Source: Selaginella moellendorffii (Eukaryota > Streptophyta > Lycopodiopsida > Selaginellales > Selaginellaceae). From it: a stretch of 64,000 bases of DNA. Below the pieces are notes generated by a model. The model saw only the letters and a list, made by a program, of their open reading frames with translations, was not told where the DNA came from and ran no database searches. The stretch's first letter is position 1. Each line of letters starts with the position of its first letter. This document shows, piece by piece, positions 12,185 to 24,100 of this stretch. Both the position numbers and the translations under genes were made by a program. The stretch covers positions 2,034 through 66,033 of the forward strand of contig NW_003314397.1 in NCBI RefSeq assembly GCF_000143415.4, read 5' to 3'.

Positions 12185-12349
12185 TGTGAGGTTCAAGTGT
12201 ATGGCTACAATGCCATATATTAATATTAGCATAGTGGGATTTTGATAGCCATTGAATTGGTTTCAATTTGGACCATTCGCTCCTATATATAAGCTAAGAA
12301 ATTGATATGCATATTTTTGTATTCCATTTCCATATTCTATGCACTCATA
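12185..12349 (+). repeat. 3' LTR of copy A
   Basis: It starts TGTGAGG directly after a purine-rich tract (AAAAGAGGGGATGA, ending 12184). It aligns with the 5' LTR at 4016 and contains a TATATA box near 12287. Immediately beyond it, minus-strand gag sequence of copy C begins. Confidence 0.6.
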
Positions 12350-12415
12350 TATCATCCCTGGATTCCCACAGAAGAATTCCAGCTGAACATAAGGATTGGT
12401 AGTAAGAGTAGGAGG

Positions 12416-12801
12416 TGTTAGGAATCCCCCAATTCTTGCCACATTCCTGACTCTCGCCGGATTCCTGACCTGCAGACCACATTCCTGACTCTCGAGACAC
12501 TTCCCTATTCCTGACTCTCGAGACACTTCCCTATTCCTGACTCTCGAGACACTTCCCGATTCCTGAGTCTCAGACCACATTCCTGATGATGATGTGGCGC
12601 CTCCTTGACCTCAGCTATATTTAGGCCGTCCTCGATCCAAGAGTGGTGGAGCTTCATCAACCTATAGTATATATAGGTTAGCCTTGTTCCATTTCTCCAC
12701 AATCTGAATCAATCCAGTCTAAGGCCTCTTCTTTGTTTCCACTAGCTTTTCTCTTCGTCTTTTTGCATTTTCCAGTCTTGATCTTGTCAGGGGTCTTGAC
12801 A
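12416..12801 (+). repeat. 5' LTR of the chromovirus
   Basis: It begins TGTTAGG and ends CTTGACA. It contains many copies of ATTCCTGA, including three successive 26-nt units (ACTCTCGAGACACTTCCC type). A TATATATA box lies at 12668-12675. The 15-nt CACAATCTGAATCAA at 12698-12712 lies about 30 nt downstream of the TATA box, where transcription should start. Confidence 0.92.
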
Positions 12802-12803
12802 GT

Positions 12804-12818
12804 TTGATTCAGATTGTG
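12804..12818 (+). promoter_or_regulatory. Putative self-priming primer-binding site
   Basis: The 15 bases two nucleotides past the 5' LTR are the exact reverse complement of LTR bases 12698-12712, also present at 17871-17885 in the 3' LTR. This is the arrangement used by Tf1/sushi elements, where the RNA 5' end folds back to prime reverse transcription. No match to the usual plant Met-tRNA primer site is seen. Confidence 0.7.
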
Positions 12819-12900
12819 TTTTTTCGTTTTTTGATTTAGCTCGTTTTGATTGTTTGATTACCTTTGCCTTTTTTTCCCTCTTTTTTCTTTCTTCTTGCCA

Positions 12901-15900
12901 ATGGAGTCTCCAAGCCATCCTGATTTCTTTGTTGAAGTCCTTGCAAAAATCCAGTCTGAGAATACCGAGCTGAAGGCGACCCCTCTTCGCATGCAGCAGG
13001 AGCTTGCTTCACTTTCGGCTCAAGGATCCAGCAAAGTTCCTGAACCGAAGGTGAGCTTCCCGGCGAATTTTTCAGGCAAGCGTTCGGAGCTTCGCAGATT
13101 CCTGAACCAGATGGAGTTGATCTTCGCACTTCAACATCGGCGGTACCCTACTCCCGAGTCTCAAATCGGCGCGATTGGGACGTTGCTCGAAGGTGCAGCT
13201 TTGTCATGGTTTTCTCCTCTTCTGGAGAAGAGCATGAAAGGGGTCGTGGTTCCAGAGCTGATGGATCTTTGATTGTTCAAAGAGAAGCTCGAAGCATGTT
13301 TTGGCAAGACGGATCGGGTTCGGGCTGCTACCACAAAGATGAGACGTCTCTCTCAGGGGTCTCATCCTGCTTCGATCTACGCTGCAGAGTTCCAACTCCT
13401 TGCTTTGGACACTCAGTGGGATGAGCGGGCCCTGATTGACCAATTTCGTTTCGGCCTCAACAACGGTGTCAAGGATTTGTTGCTCACCATGGAGGATCCC
13501 AAGGACCTGTCGGATGCCATCAACAAAGCTGTTAGATGTGACAATCGTCTCTTTGAACGTCGTCAGGAAAGTCGTCGTGCCGCTGTTTTTCCGTCCCAGA
13601 CTCAGGAATCCCAGCTTGAGTCTTCGGGGCATACTCCTGAACCTACTGCTCCGGTTCCGATGGATATTTCTGGTACTCCCCGACTCATTAGAGGGAAGTT
13701 GAGTCCTACTGAGAAGCAACGTCGAATATCTCATAATCTTTGCCTCTATTGTGCTGATCCTAATCACAAAGCAGCTGTATGTCCCAAGAAGCCTCCTCGA
13801 CTGCTCGAGTTCACTCTGCCTCAAAATCCACCTCTATTGCAGTCGGGAAACGACCCTGTCCAAATAGAGTAGGAGCTGTCTGTTTGGACTCCCCGAATAA
13901 AAATCACTTTTCTTCTTTATCAAGCTCCTCACCACCTTTCATCAAAGCCACCACCAATTCCCGCAACTTCTGCGTCCCATGTCTCCTTTCTTTCACCGGA
14001 CAATCAGGACTCAAGGCTCTGGCGTTACTGGACTCGGGTGCAACTTCCTGCTTCATGGACACGGACTTTGCTGCCCGACATCACGTTCCTCTTTCTCCTA
14101 CCATATGAGATTTGAGGGTTGAAGGCATCGGCGGGCATTTTGTGTCTCCATCTTCTGGACTTAGGGAAACATTGCCCGTTCGAGTACACATCGGGTCCAC
14201 CGTCACCGATATCGCCTTCAACATCATCAACAGCAAGTCCTCCTCTATGGTGCTCGGTCTTCCGTGGTTCCAACTACATCAGCCTCAGATCTGTTGGAAG
14301 GAATTACAGCTCATCTCTCCCACGGCTTCCCCTGCTGTTCATCGAGTCCGAATCAGGAAAAGTTCCCTAAACTCAAATCGGGGTTCTGTTCCTGACTCTA
14401 TAAAGTTTTCACCCTCTTCTTTTTCCTCTCTTCCATCTTACACTGAACCGTATCCTTGTCTCATCATTCCATTTAGTCGTACACCTCCTTCTATCTCCAC
14501 AATCACTATGAAAGAACTCCTTCATGAAGAACCTCTTTTTCTTTTTGCTTTGCATGTTTCTCCTGTCAGTCTTCCTGAGAAGTATCATGATTTTGGGGAT
14601 GTGTTTGACAAGAAAAAAGCTAGTGTACTGCCTGTTCATCGGCCTTATGATTGTCCCATTGATTTACAGGAAGGAGCGTCACCTCCGTGGGGGCCTATCT
14701 ACGGGTTATCCCCGTCCGAGCTTAAGGCCCTCAAAGAGTACGTGGATGAGAACCTTGCCTCAGGCTACATTCAGCATTCGCAGTCCCCGGCTGGAGCGCC
14801 TGTCTTCTTTGTCAAGAAGTAGGATGGGAGCTTGCGGCTAGTCATCGACTACCGAGGTTTGAACAAGGTGACTATTCGGAACCGTTATCCACTGCCCCTG
14901 ATCTCGGACCTGTTGGAACGCCTCGGCGGTGCCCGCTTCTTCACCAAGATCAACCTCCGTGGAGCATACAACCTGATCCGGATCCGGCCTGGTGATGAAT
15001 GGAAGACTGTGTTCCGAACTCGCTATGGCCACTTCGAGTACACTGTCATGCCATTTGGCTTGACAAATGCTCCAGCAGTTTTCCAACACATGGCGAACGA
15101 CGTCTTTCGGGAGTTTCTTGATCAGATGGTGATCGTCTACCTCGATGACATCCTCATCTACTCAAAAACTCAGGAGGAGCATGACGAACATGTACGCAAG
15201 GTGCTAGCGAAGCTGCGAGAACACGGCCTATACGCGAAGCTTGAGAAATGTTCCTTTGATCAGCAGTCTGTGGAGTTCCTTGGGTACATTGTCACTCCTG
15301 AGGGTATCACGATGGATCCTGCCAAAGTCAAGACTATTCTCGAATGGGAGCCTCCACAATCAATGTCGGACGTTCAGGTTTTCCTTGGCTTCGCCCACTT
15401 CTACCGCAAATTCATTGATCACTACTCTGACATTGTCCTTCCTCTCACACATCTCACTCGCAAGGATGTTCCCTTCTCTTGGTCTGTTGCTGCCCAGCAG
15501 GCCTTCGACACACTCAAGGCAGCCTTCAGTTCTGCTCCTGTCTTGATCCATGCTGATTCCTCACAACCTTTCTTCATCGAGGCTGACGCCTCCGACTTTG
15601 CCATTGGTGCTGTGCTGTCTCAACTCGGAGCGGATCACGAACTTCATCCGGTCGCTTTCCATTCTCGGAAATTCCAGCCTGCGGAGATCAATTACAAAAT
15701 CCACGACAAGGAGCTCCTTGCCATCGTGGATTCTTTTGGAGAGTGGCGCCGTTTCTTGGAGGGGGCGAGCCATTAAACAACAGTCTGGACGGATCACAAA
15801 AATCTCGAGTACTTTGCCACTTCCCGAGTTTTAAGCCGTCGTCAAGCAAGGTGGGCACAATTCCTGAGTCGGTTTGACTTTGTTATCAAGTACAGACCTG

Positions 15901-17603
15901 GAAAGTTTCAAGGCCTTCCTAATGCTCTTTCAAGGCGCTCCTATCTTAGTCTCAGGCCTGGTAATCCTGCCTTCGATCAACAGGATCAAGTTATCCTTGG
16001 TCCTGATCGGCTTCAAGTTATGGCAATTTCCCTGGCCCCTCAGGACTCCTCCTTGATGGATGCAATCAGAAACGATCTTCAATCCGATGATCTCGCTAGC
16101 GACATCTTCCCCCATCTTCAGGCTGGACACCCAGTGACTCCCGACTGCCGGCGATTTGACGAGTTCGAGTTCTTAGATGGCTTATTGTACCATGGGGAGC
16201 AACTTTACGTTCCTGAAGGTGATGCTCGAAGGTTGGTCCTGATGGCGTGCCACGATAGCCCGACTGCTGGTCACTTCGGCATTGCAAAAACCTATGAGCT
16301 AGTTGCACGGGACTTTTGGTGGCCTCACATGGACGACTACATCAAAGCTTTTGTTACCTCCTGTGACACTTGTGCCCGGAATAAGGTACCTCGCCACCTT
16401 CCTTCAGGTTTGCTTCGTTCCCTTTCGGTCCCTTCAGGTCCTTGGGAATCCATCTCCATGGATTTCTTGAGTGATCTTCCGAGTTCTGGAGGCTTCAACA
16501 GCATTTTAGTCGTGGTGGATCGCTTCACAAAGATGGCGCACTTCTTGCCATGTACCAAGGAATTTTCGGGCGAGGACATGGCAAAACTGGTATTCAGGGA
16601 AATTTTCCGACTTCATGGGATTCCTACAGATGTGGTTTCGGATCGGGGGCCTCAGTTCATCTCTCATTTCTGGCAACGGTTTTTGCAGCTGCTTGGAGTG
16701 AAGGCCAACCTCTCTTCGGCATATCATCCTCAAACTGATGGGCAGTCCGAGCGAACGATTTAGACGTTGGAACAATTTTTGAGGTGCTTCATCAATTATC
16801 ATCAGGATAACTGGTTCGATATCCTTTTCCTTGCTGAGTTCTCCTATAACAACTCTGTTCACTCCTCTCTTCGAGTTTCCCCCTTCTTTGCGAACTCTGG
16901 CCGAAATCCCCAATTCAATCTCTCACTTCCTTCTCCATCTGAATCCTCTCGTTCAAATCCCCGCTCTGAGGCATTTATCTCCAACCTCTAGGAAATCCAC
17001 AACTCCATCTCCTTCCACCTCCATCGTGCTCAGGAATCTCATAAAACATTTGTCAATGTCCATCATCAGGATTGTCCCCCTTACAATATCGGGGATAAAG
17101 TCTGGCTCCTCAGGCGAAATATCTCCACCACCAGGCCCTGTCCAAAACTCAATTTCAAACACCTTGGTCCTTTCCCTATCACTGCCATCATTAATCCTGT
17201 GACTTATCACCTTGCACTTCCCTCCTCATATCAAATTCACCCCGTTTTTCACTCCTCTCTCCTTGAGCATTATATTCCCAGTCCTATTCCAAATCGGGTC
17301 ATTCCTCCGCCTCCACCAGTGCAGCTCGAGGATGGGTCTGAGTACGAGGTTCAGGACATCCTTGATTCCAAGATTTCACGGTGTAAACTCTACTATCTGG
17401 TGGACTGGAAGGGTTACAGACCTGAGGAACGCACTTGAGAACCTGCGGACAACCTGATTCATTCTCCTGACCTTGTTCAGGACTTCCACCGCCATTATCC
17501 TTCTCGTCCCAGTCCTCATTCTTTTTCTCCATCTCCCATCCCTCGCCGCTCATCTCATCCTCCTCTTCGTTCTCGTTCACATCCTCGTTCCACTCGTTCT
17601 TGA
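12901..17603 (+). pseudogene. Chromovirus gag-pol, disrupted by several stops and a frame change
   Basis: The order is gag with a CCHC knuckle (CLYCADPNHKAAVC, about 13741-13782), protease (LLDSGATS, about 14026), reverse transcriptase (YLDDILIYS at about 15139), RNase H (FIEADASDFAIGAVLS, about 15573), integrase HHCC (about 16240-16385), integrase core (about 16455-16760), a GPF module (about 17170) and a chromodomain (about 17338-17455). In-frame stops lie at 13270, 14106, 14820, 15774, 16761, 16989 and 17436, and the frame changes between gag and protease (about 13780-13870). Most stops are of a kind that C-to-T or G-to-A transitions produce. All domains remain easy to recognise, so the decay is recent, but no complete polyprotein can be made. 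Confidence 0.88.
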
Positions 17604-17613
17604 GGAGGGGGTG
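17602..17613 (+). promoter_or_regulatory. Polypurine tract of the chromovirus
   Basis: GAGGAGGGGGTG lies directly before the 3' LTR start at 17615 and just after the pol terminator (17601-17603). This is the usual position for plus-strand DNA priming. Confidence 0.7.
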
Positions 17614-17614
17614 C

Positions 17615-17975
17615 TGTCAGGAATCCCCCAATTCTTGCCACATTCCTGACTCTCGCCGGATTCCTGACCTGCAGACCACATTCCTGACTCTCGAGACACT
17701 TCCCTATTCCTGACTCTCGAAACACTTCCCGATTCCTGAGTCTCAAGCCACATTCCTGATGATGATGTGGCGCCTCCTCGACCTCAGCTATATTTAGGCC
17801 ATCCTCGATCCAAGAGTGGTGGAGCTTCATCAACCTATAGTATATATAGGTTAGCCTTATTCCATTTCTCCACAATCTGAATCAACACCAGTCTAAGGCC
17901 TCTTCTTTGTTTCCACTAGCTTTTCTCTTCGTCTTTTTGCATTTTCCAGTCTTGATCTTGTCAGGGGTCTTGACA
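17615..17975 (+). repeat. 3' LTR of the chromovirus
   Basis: It matches the 5' LTR except for one fewer 26-nt unit, seven transitions and a small complex change near 17886. The TATA box and the 15-nt self-complementary segment (17871-17885) are kept. Confidence 0.92.
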
Positions 17976-20032
17976 GGAGGAGCAATACCATACCCTATAA
18001 ATGCCGTTATCAACCGAATTTTATTGTTCAACTACAACCATATAGCATTGAGCAATTGCACCAACTATTACTTTAGAGTCAAAGGAGGAGGATGTTGCTG
18101 CACTACCATGAAGATGAATAAAAAAGAAAAAACAAAAGAGAAGAAATTAAAAAAACTATAAAGAAAGGGAAATTTAGATGATGCAAAAGCTAGATCCAAT
18201 CCAAAATCCAAGCACTCTTTAGGGATAATCAAAGTTGGTTTTCACCTCTGGAAATGGAATATAAAAATATGCATATCAATTAGTCTAAAAACCTTAGCTT
18301 ATATACAGGACCAAGTGGTTTGGATTGAAATGCCTATCAAAATCCCACTATACTAATATTAATATATAGCATCATATAGGTACACTTGGACATCTCACAA
18401 ACAATAATTAAATAAATTAAAAGCTATTTTAATTATTATATTATGAGTATATTTAGAAGTATTATTTAAAAAATGATCTATCTATAATGAAATTATTTTA
18501 TAATAATTTATTATAATAGAAAATTTATATTTTATGTTTTATAATGTAATTTCTTTTAAAATGTCATTTTCACATATATATTTTAACCATTTTATGTTAG
18601 ATTAATAATTTATTTAATATCTTATGTTATATTATAGACTTTAGTGAATGGAATTGTTTCCATACATTTTTGTAGAGTTAATTAACAAAAATACATTTAG
18701 ATATGGAACTAAATTATGAAAATCTATATATCAGAACATGTATATTTTGAAGAAAGTGGTATTATAAAGATGAAAATGGGAAGGATGTACAAAGTTTTAT
18801 TGAAAAAAGAACATATTTTACATGGGAGAATTTATTCTAGAATGATAAGAATTTCTAAGGATTAACTGAAAAGCTAAGAAATGTTTAGTGTGAAAATCTA
18901 GGTTTATTTTTAATATAGACTACATTTTAGTGGTAAAGTTTTCTAAACTTGACTGCCCTGCAAATTACTCTAAATAACCTTCAATGTCTTGAGATTACTC
19001 TTTCTCCTCTAAAACTTGGTGTGGAGTTATATGTTTCAAAATATTTGAACCACTTCCTTGCTGCAGTAACCAGCAAACTAAGACGTAAAAACTATATGAT
19101 TGCCATCATATATACTTGATTGAATGGTTAGTGGATTATTATATAACAAGTCCACTTGAGGAGATTTGGCTATTTAGATATTTCATTGTACTCACTAGCA
19201 ACACCTTAAGACCTTGCCCAAAGTTTTTTAACAAACCTTAGACCATTAATGCTCTATAGAGCTTGAGGTGATAAGATGAACTTTCATATACTTTATAATG
19301 CAAGTATAAAATGTTATTATAAATTTAGTTTTTATGTCATCGAAAGAAGAGAAAATAAAACTCTAGACATAAACAAAGAGGAGGCAAAAGAAATGGATGC
19401 ATTGTAATAACATTTGTATGAAATGCTTTAGTTGTTGCATATATACAATTTATAGAAGATCAACCTATTAAATGTTGTGCTAAACCTTATAAATTTATGG
19501 TCCAACTTACTATAACACTTAATATGGTCATTTTGATTGGGCAATGAGCCTCTTAGAAAAACATATACTATAAATGAGGAAAATAAACCAATATCAACTC
19601 ATTCACTTTATACTCTATATATGAATGATGATGATAGTTATATTAGTTTTGCTTGAATATGTAGAAGAATGCTTATCAAATATTGATCCCAAGATCTAAC
19701 ATTAGTAACTTGTGGCAATCACAAAAATAAATTCAACTCTATTAGCAATATTGGATCATAACTATATAAAAATTTATATAGTGAAGCATTTTGTACCCTA
19801 TGACATATGCATACCGGAGAGATGGCAAATAATCATCCTGATCCAATTCATGTACTTTATAATCATCTTTTTCAGTATTTGAGTGAGCCATTCTACCAAA
19901 TCATTTGCCTTTTGATGATAATCACTCATGAAAGTGTAAGATATTCCCAATTAAGACATCAAAATGTGAAATGCCTTAATCATAAACGCAAGATCATTAT
20001 CTGAGAGAATCTATAGCATATATAAATATAAG

Positions 20033-20530
20033 ATGAGATTTGGATATATTATTACCATATATCCTTGGAACCTTAAGGGATAAATAGCTCTCCCCATTTT
20101 TTTTAGTTGGTTTAAGGGGAGAAAGATAAGATGTGTTATATATGGTATCAAAGCAAATTGCATAAGTTTAATTCCCATTGATTAGTGGCTACTGAAAAAA
20201 TAATATGAACAAAGTATATTCCTACCCCTAAATTTGAAATCGTATATATTGGACATCCATATATACATCCTTCCTCTTGTGGACTATCTACGAACAAAGG
20301 CATCCATTGTACTAATTGCCTCATATGGAATAGTTGGTCTACACATTGGAAGGATTAGTAAATTTAGTGTGGAAATAGAGGTATTGGTTCTCCTTGGCTT
20401 AGTAAGGGTTATTAGTTAATAGTAAATGAGGATATTAACATTTATTAAAGGAGGGTGAGTGTAGTGTATATATTGTCACCTTAAATCATTGGAACTTTAA
20501 AGATAAATAGGGATAAAATAACTACTAAAG
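20033..20530 (+). mobile_element. Second small LTR element with Met-tRNA primer site
   Basis: Similar AT-rich segments at about 20033-20140 and 20457-20530 behave as LTRs; both contain a GGAAC..TTAA..GATAAAT core. Directly after the first comes TGGTATCAAAGC (20149-20160), one change from the Met-tRNA primer site. Directly before the second comes a purine tract AAAGGAGGGTGAG. The interior has no coding potential, so this is TRIM-like or a relic of a larger element. Confidence 0.45.
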
Positions 20531-20579
20531 GCTCTCTCATTAAACAATTATCCCTTTTTCACTATGAACAAGAATATGG

Positions 20580-21115
20580 TCATCCAGCCTAATACTACTC
20601 AAACCCAAGGACATTTAACTCTAATTATCTTAATTATTTAATTGATTCTAAAATAGGGTGTTATAGGTCCCTTTATATTTGAATCTATACAGATTATTTC
20701 TAAAGTTATTTTCATTAGTTATTTATAATTTACCACGATTCTCTACAAATTCACGCTTTTGTGAATAAAAGCTGAGAGTTACAATTCTCCTAAGAGCCTC
20801 ACTCTCTTGATACTCTACTCTTAAAATCAAGCCTAGGTAGACCAAACTGAACCGCAAAATGTCAATTTTAATATATGGTGTGATTCATTTATCCAACCAA
20901 CAAAGTTAAACTCGAGACCCTCTAATACCAAATGTAAGCTTTTGAATTTAGACTTCTTGAGGAGTCACTTAACCTAATACTATTCAAATTGAAAGATGCT
21001 TAACCCCAAATATTTAAAAACTTTTAACCAATTGGAAAAAGGGTGCACTATTATTTCTCTTTATATTTAAACTTTTATAAATCATTTTTTTAGTTATTCT
21101 CTTTGGTTGTTTACA
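20580..21115 (-). mobile_element. TRIM, second copy, in copy B integrase
   Basis: The right LTR (20933-21115) starts TGTAAGC and ends GTTTACA. The left LTR (about 20580-20731) has lost its start. Interior sequence next to the right LTR, read on the minus strand, is TGGTATTAGAG, the same primer site with one change. It belongs to the family at 7432-7876 and interrupts the integrase core of copy B at a different point. Confidence 0.6.
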
Positions 21116-24100
21116 ACCATTTAATTGAGGAGCATATTTAAAGATGTACTACCAAACACCCAACGAATCAAATAGTTGAAAGCAATAATGATGTATTCAT
21201 TACCAATAGTCAATTGTGGAAAAGGCCCCATAAGATAAAATGTTACCAACTCAAATGAACGGGAAATTACAATTGACTTTAATCTTTTTTTATAATATGT
21301 AAAGGAGTAATACAAGCTTGGTATCAAATATAGTTATACACATACAGATGATATCATATTGCATCTCTAGCTAATAAAAAAAGTTGCATAAATTTTACAT
21401 AACGATGTTTTATACCCATCTAAAATAGGAGAGGTCATTCTTAAGGTGATGTTGAGAATGTAAATGCTAAAGTGATAAGTTATTAGAAAATGATGTAGGA
21501 TTCTTAAACCTATCATACAACCTTTAAATCCATAACTCAATCCTTTAAACTTCATGAACCTTGTTAAAAAAAAGTAAATCTAGCTCTATACTTTATGAAC
21601 ATTGAACATTAAATACAACTATCACTAATAGTATAGAATCCTTGTCTAAAAACGCTATTGATGCTAGAGCAACAACATTATCATGCACACAAAGCCCATT
21701 AAGTAATATGTATAACCCTTTAATAATGAACCATAACATGATTGCTTTCTAATAACATCTAAGAACTATACAAGTGTGCATGAAGTTTATCCAAACCTCA
21801 AACCCAAATTAATATTAGATACTCTTTTCCTGTTATGAAGTAATTCACCTCTATTAGTTGTAATATATATAGCTAATGTATTTAATGGGATGACATTAAC
21901 CATATACACTCATACTCTTTTGCATTAACACACTTTCAAGACTAATATCAAAAATAAATATGTGCAAGATGAAAGGTTTAGTGTCAAAACAACCATAAAT
22001 TTATCAATATCAACTTGCAAACCCTCACGTGAAATGCAAGTTAAACCCTCGTGATACCTTTAAATATAACAAATAATTTAACCATTTCAATTCAAATGCT
22101 GATTTAACATCTTGCAAACATCACAAATGTACTCCTCTTACATCCTCTTTAAATAAAGTAAGATATCATTAATGAAGTCAATAGTCACTTTTAGTGTATC
22201 ATAAAGAATTTTGTCTCTTATTTGTTGAAAAATTACCAAAGCATAATTTAAAACTAAACAAGCATCATCAAGAACTCATAGAAATTAAATGATATACAAA
22301 AAATAATTTTAAGGACATCTTCTTTAGCCATTAGCACTTCTTAGTGAGTTAATAATTTCTCTTTAAATAATTTAAAAGATTAATAGGGCATTATTTTATC
22401 AATGATAGTCAATAGATGAGATTCAAATGCCTAAGGGCTCTAACACTTTTAGGTAACACTTTTCTCCAACATCTCTTAGATATTTTTTCGTAAAATTTTG
22501 ATCCCCTTTGATGACTGATGCTAAATATGAACCTTTTTTGGACAAACATTTTCAATTAGAATAAGATGACATATTGCAATTTTAATCCCCTGATAAAAAG
22601 TCAAAATTAAAGAAATCAAATACTTCTACTTGTGTTAGTCAACTACTACAACATAAAGATTATATGAGGGATTTGGAAAGGGAATAAAAGGAAAAAAAAA
22701 AAGAGGAAATACTATAGAAAGTAATAGGGAGACAAAAGTGATAAAATTAAAAGTAAAAGGAAAGGATGAAATAAAACAAAAATGAGTATAAAATAAAAGA
22801 GGAAAAAACTTTAAAGTCACATTTGACATGATTGAGATGCAATGAATCCATACTAAAAATGAGGTTAAAAGCTTAACTCAACACCATCTATAACTATTGG
22901 ATCTCAAGTTCGAGATCACCCATATACACAATTAAGTCTGCCACATCCCATACATATACATATGTATAACCATTACTATAAAGAATGAAAATTAACTCTG
23001 CTATATAATGCAAATATAAATGGCAATATGCGGCAATAGGCTGAGTAATAGAAGATAAATTTAAACCTATATCAACTAATATAAAGAGGATAACAAAAAA
23101 TTTCTTGTTATAAAATTGAGATTGCACTAGATAAATTTGTGCTGAATAATCCCATCCCAAAAAATCCCTCAAAGAGAGGTTATTAATTTATTCATGCAAG
23201 ATCCATCCACTATTTGTGTAAGATCCCTCCACTACTTATTTGACTCTTTATTCCTCAAAAGAGCTTTAATGTCAAGACTTTTTATTGCAACAGCACCAAC
23301 ATAACATTATTAACACAAAATCCTCCACCTAGGAAATAAAAAATGTTAATCTGGGAAATGCTAATAATGCCAATACATATGGCTAACCTCATTATATATC
23401 TAGTAGGTGAACATCACACCTATAACCACATCCTTGTCTTTGTCCTTGAACAAAGCATTAAAGCCATCCACCTCTATTGGAATAGAATTATCTTCTACAA
23501 GAAATGGAGTTTCAAGCACTTTAGGTACAAGTGGGAGATGTTATGTTTTATAGCATTGTATTAGTTTAGCATAGTCAAGGGTGGTTAAGGCAAGTATATA
23601 TATAAGTTCTACAATATCTTGATGAAATGCTTATTATAATTTATCTAACTGATCATATTCAACTCCTTATGAAGAAAGAGACTTTGAAAGTAAACACCAA
23701 ATTGTATAATTAACTCAAATGGCCTTTGACAAAGATGATATAATTGTTGGAAGGCATTATCGTAATTATTAACATATCCAAATGCACAATGGAAGATATA
23801 TGGGAGAAAACTCCAATATGCATAAGTGATTTACATTTAAATCATTATACCACTACAATGCCATCCTTTAAGACATTTAAGAAACTGGCATATACATTAA
23901 GCATCATCCCAAAAATGATAAATTTCAATCACTATAAAGTGATTAAACTAATAATATATATCATCCTCAAGATTCCCACTCAATAAATTGGCCAAACATA
24001 AAGATTGGCAACAAGAGCAGAAAAAGCTATACCATGCACTGTAAATACCACTGTCAAAGTTTAATTGTTTAACTATAACCATATAACATCGAACAACTAC

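Larger units (their letters stand above)
4016..12349 (+). mobile_element. Old Ty3/gypsy LTR retrotransposon, copy A (degenerate, interrupted)
   Basis: The 5' LTR (4016-4167) and 3' LTR (12185-12349) share sequence with each other and with copy C. Gene order along the plus strand is gag (about 4420-5170), protease (about 5340-5480), reverse transcriptase (about 5930-6560), RNase H (about 6600-6990) and integrase (about 7080-8840). This order, with integrase last, is Ty3/gypsy. Many stops and frameshifts break every domain. A TRIM interrupts integrase at 7432-7876. An integrase C-terminal segment at about 8700-8835 recurs at about 11890-12010, so the interval 8840-11890 is an insertion or internal duplication. 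A purine tract lies at about 12171-12184, just before the 3' LTR, as expected. The high AT content fits long-term decay of methylated cytosines. Confidence 0.75.
12416..17975 (+). mobile_element. Ty3/gypsy chromovirus, nearly complete but with broken coding region
   Basis: The element has LTRs of 386 and 361 bp and a 5-bp target duplication GGAGG (12411-12415 and 17976-17980). It carries a polypurine tract just before the 3' LTR (17602-17613) and gag-pol in Ty3 order, ending in a chromodomain. LTRs differ by about eight point changes plus one 26-nt repeat unit, roughly 2 percent, so it is much younger than the surrounding copies. The sequence after the 5' LTR does not look like a tRNA primer site but complements the presumed start of the transcript. 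Tcn1-like chromoviruses are known from mosses and Selaginella; membership in that group is an inference. Confidence 0.92.
12350..18397 (-). mobile_element. Old Ty3/gypsy copy C: LTR, leader and gag start, split by the chromovirus
   Basis: Reading on the minus strand, an LTR at 18397-18250 is followed by a leader and the first part of gag (18240-17976 and 12415-12350). The two halves are continuous once the chromovirus 12416-17975 is removed. Both match the start of gag in copy A (about 4170-4530), in opposite orientation. The copy stops at 12350 against the 3' LTR of copy A, so it is truncated. The joined boundary proves the order of insertion. Confidence 0.7.

Noticed and set aside
23343-23564. 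Possible Ty1/copia end (GTGGGAGATG purine tract)
   Set aside because: The same stretch reads on the minus strand as gag of gypsy copy B, so the purine tract is a coincidence.
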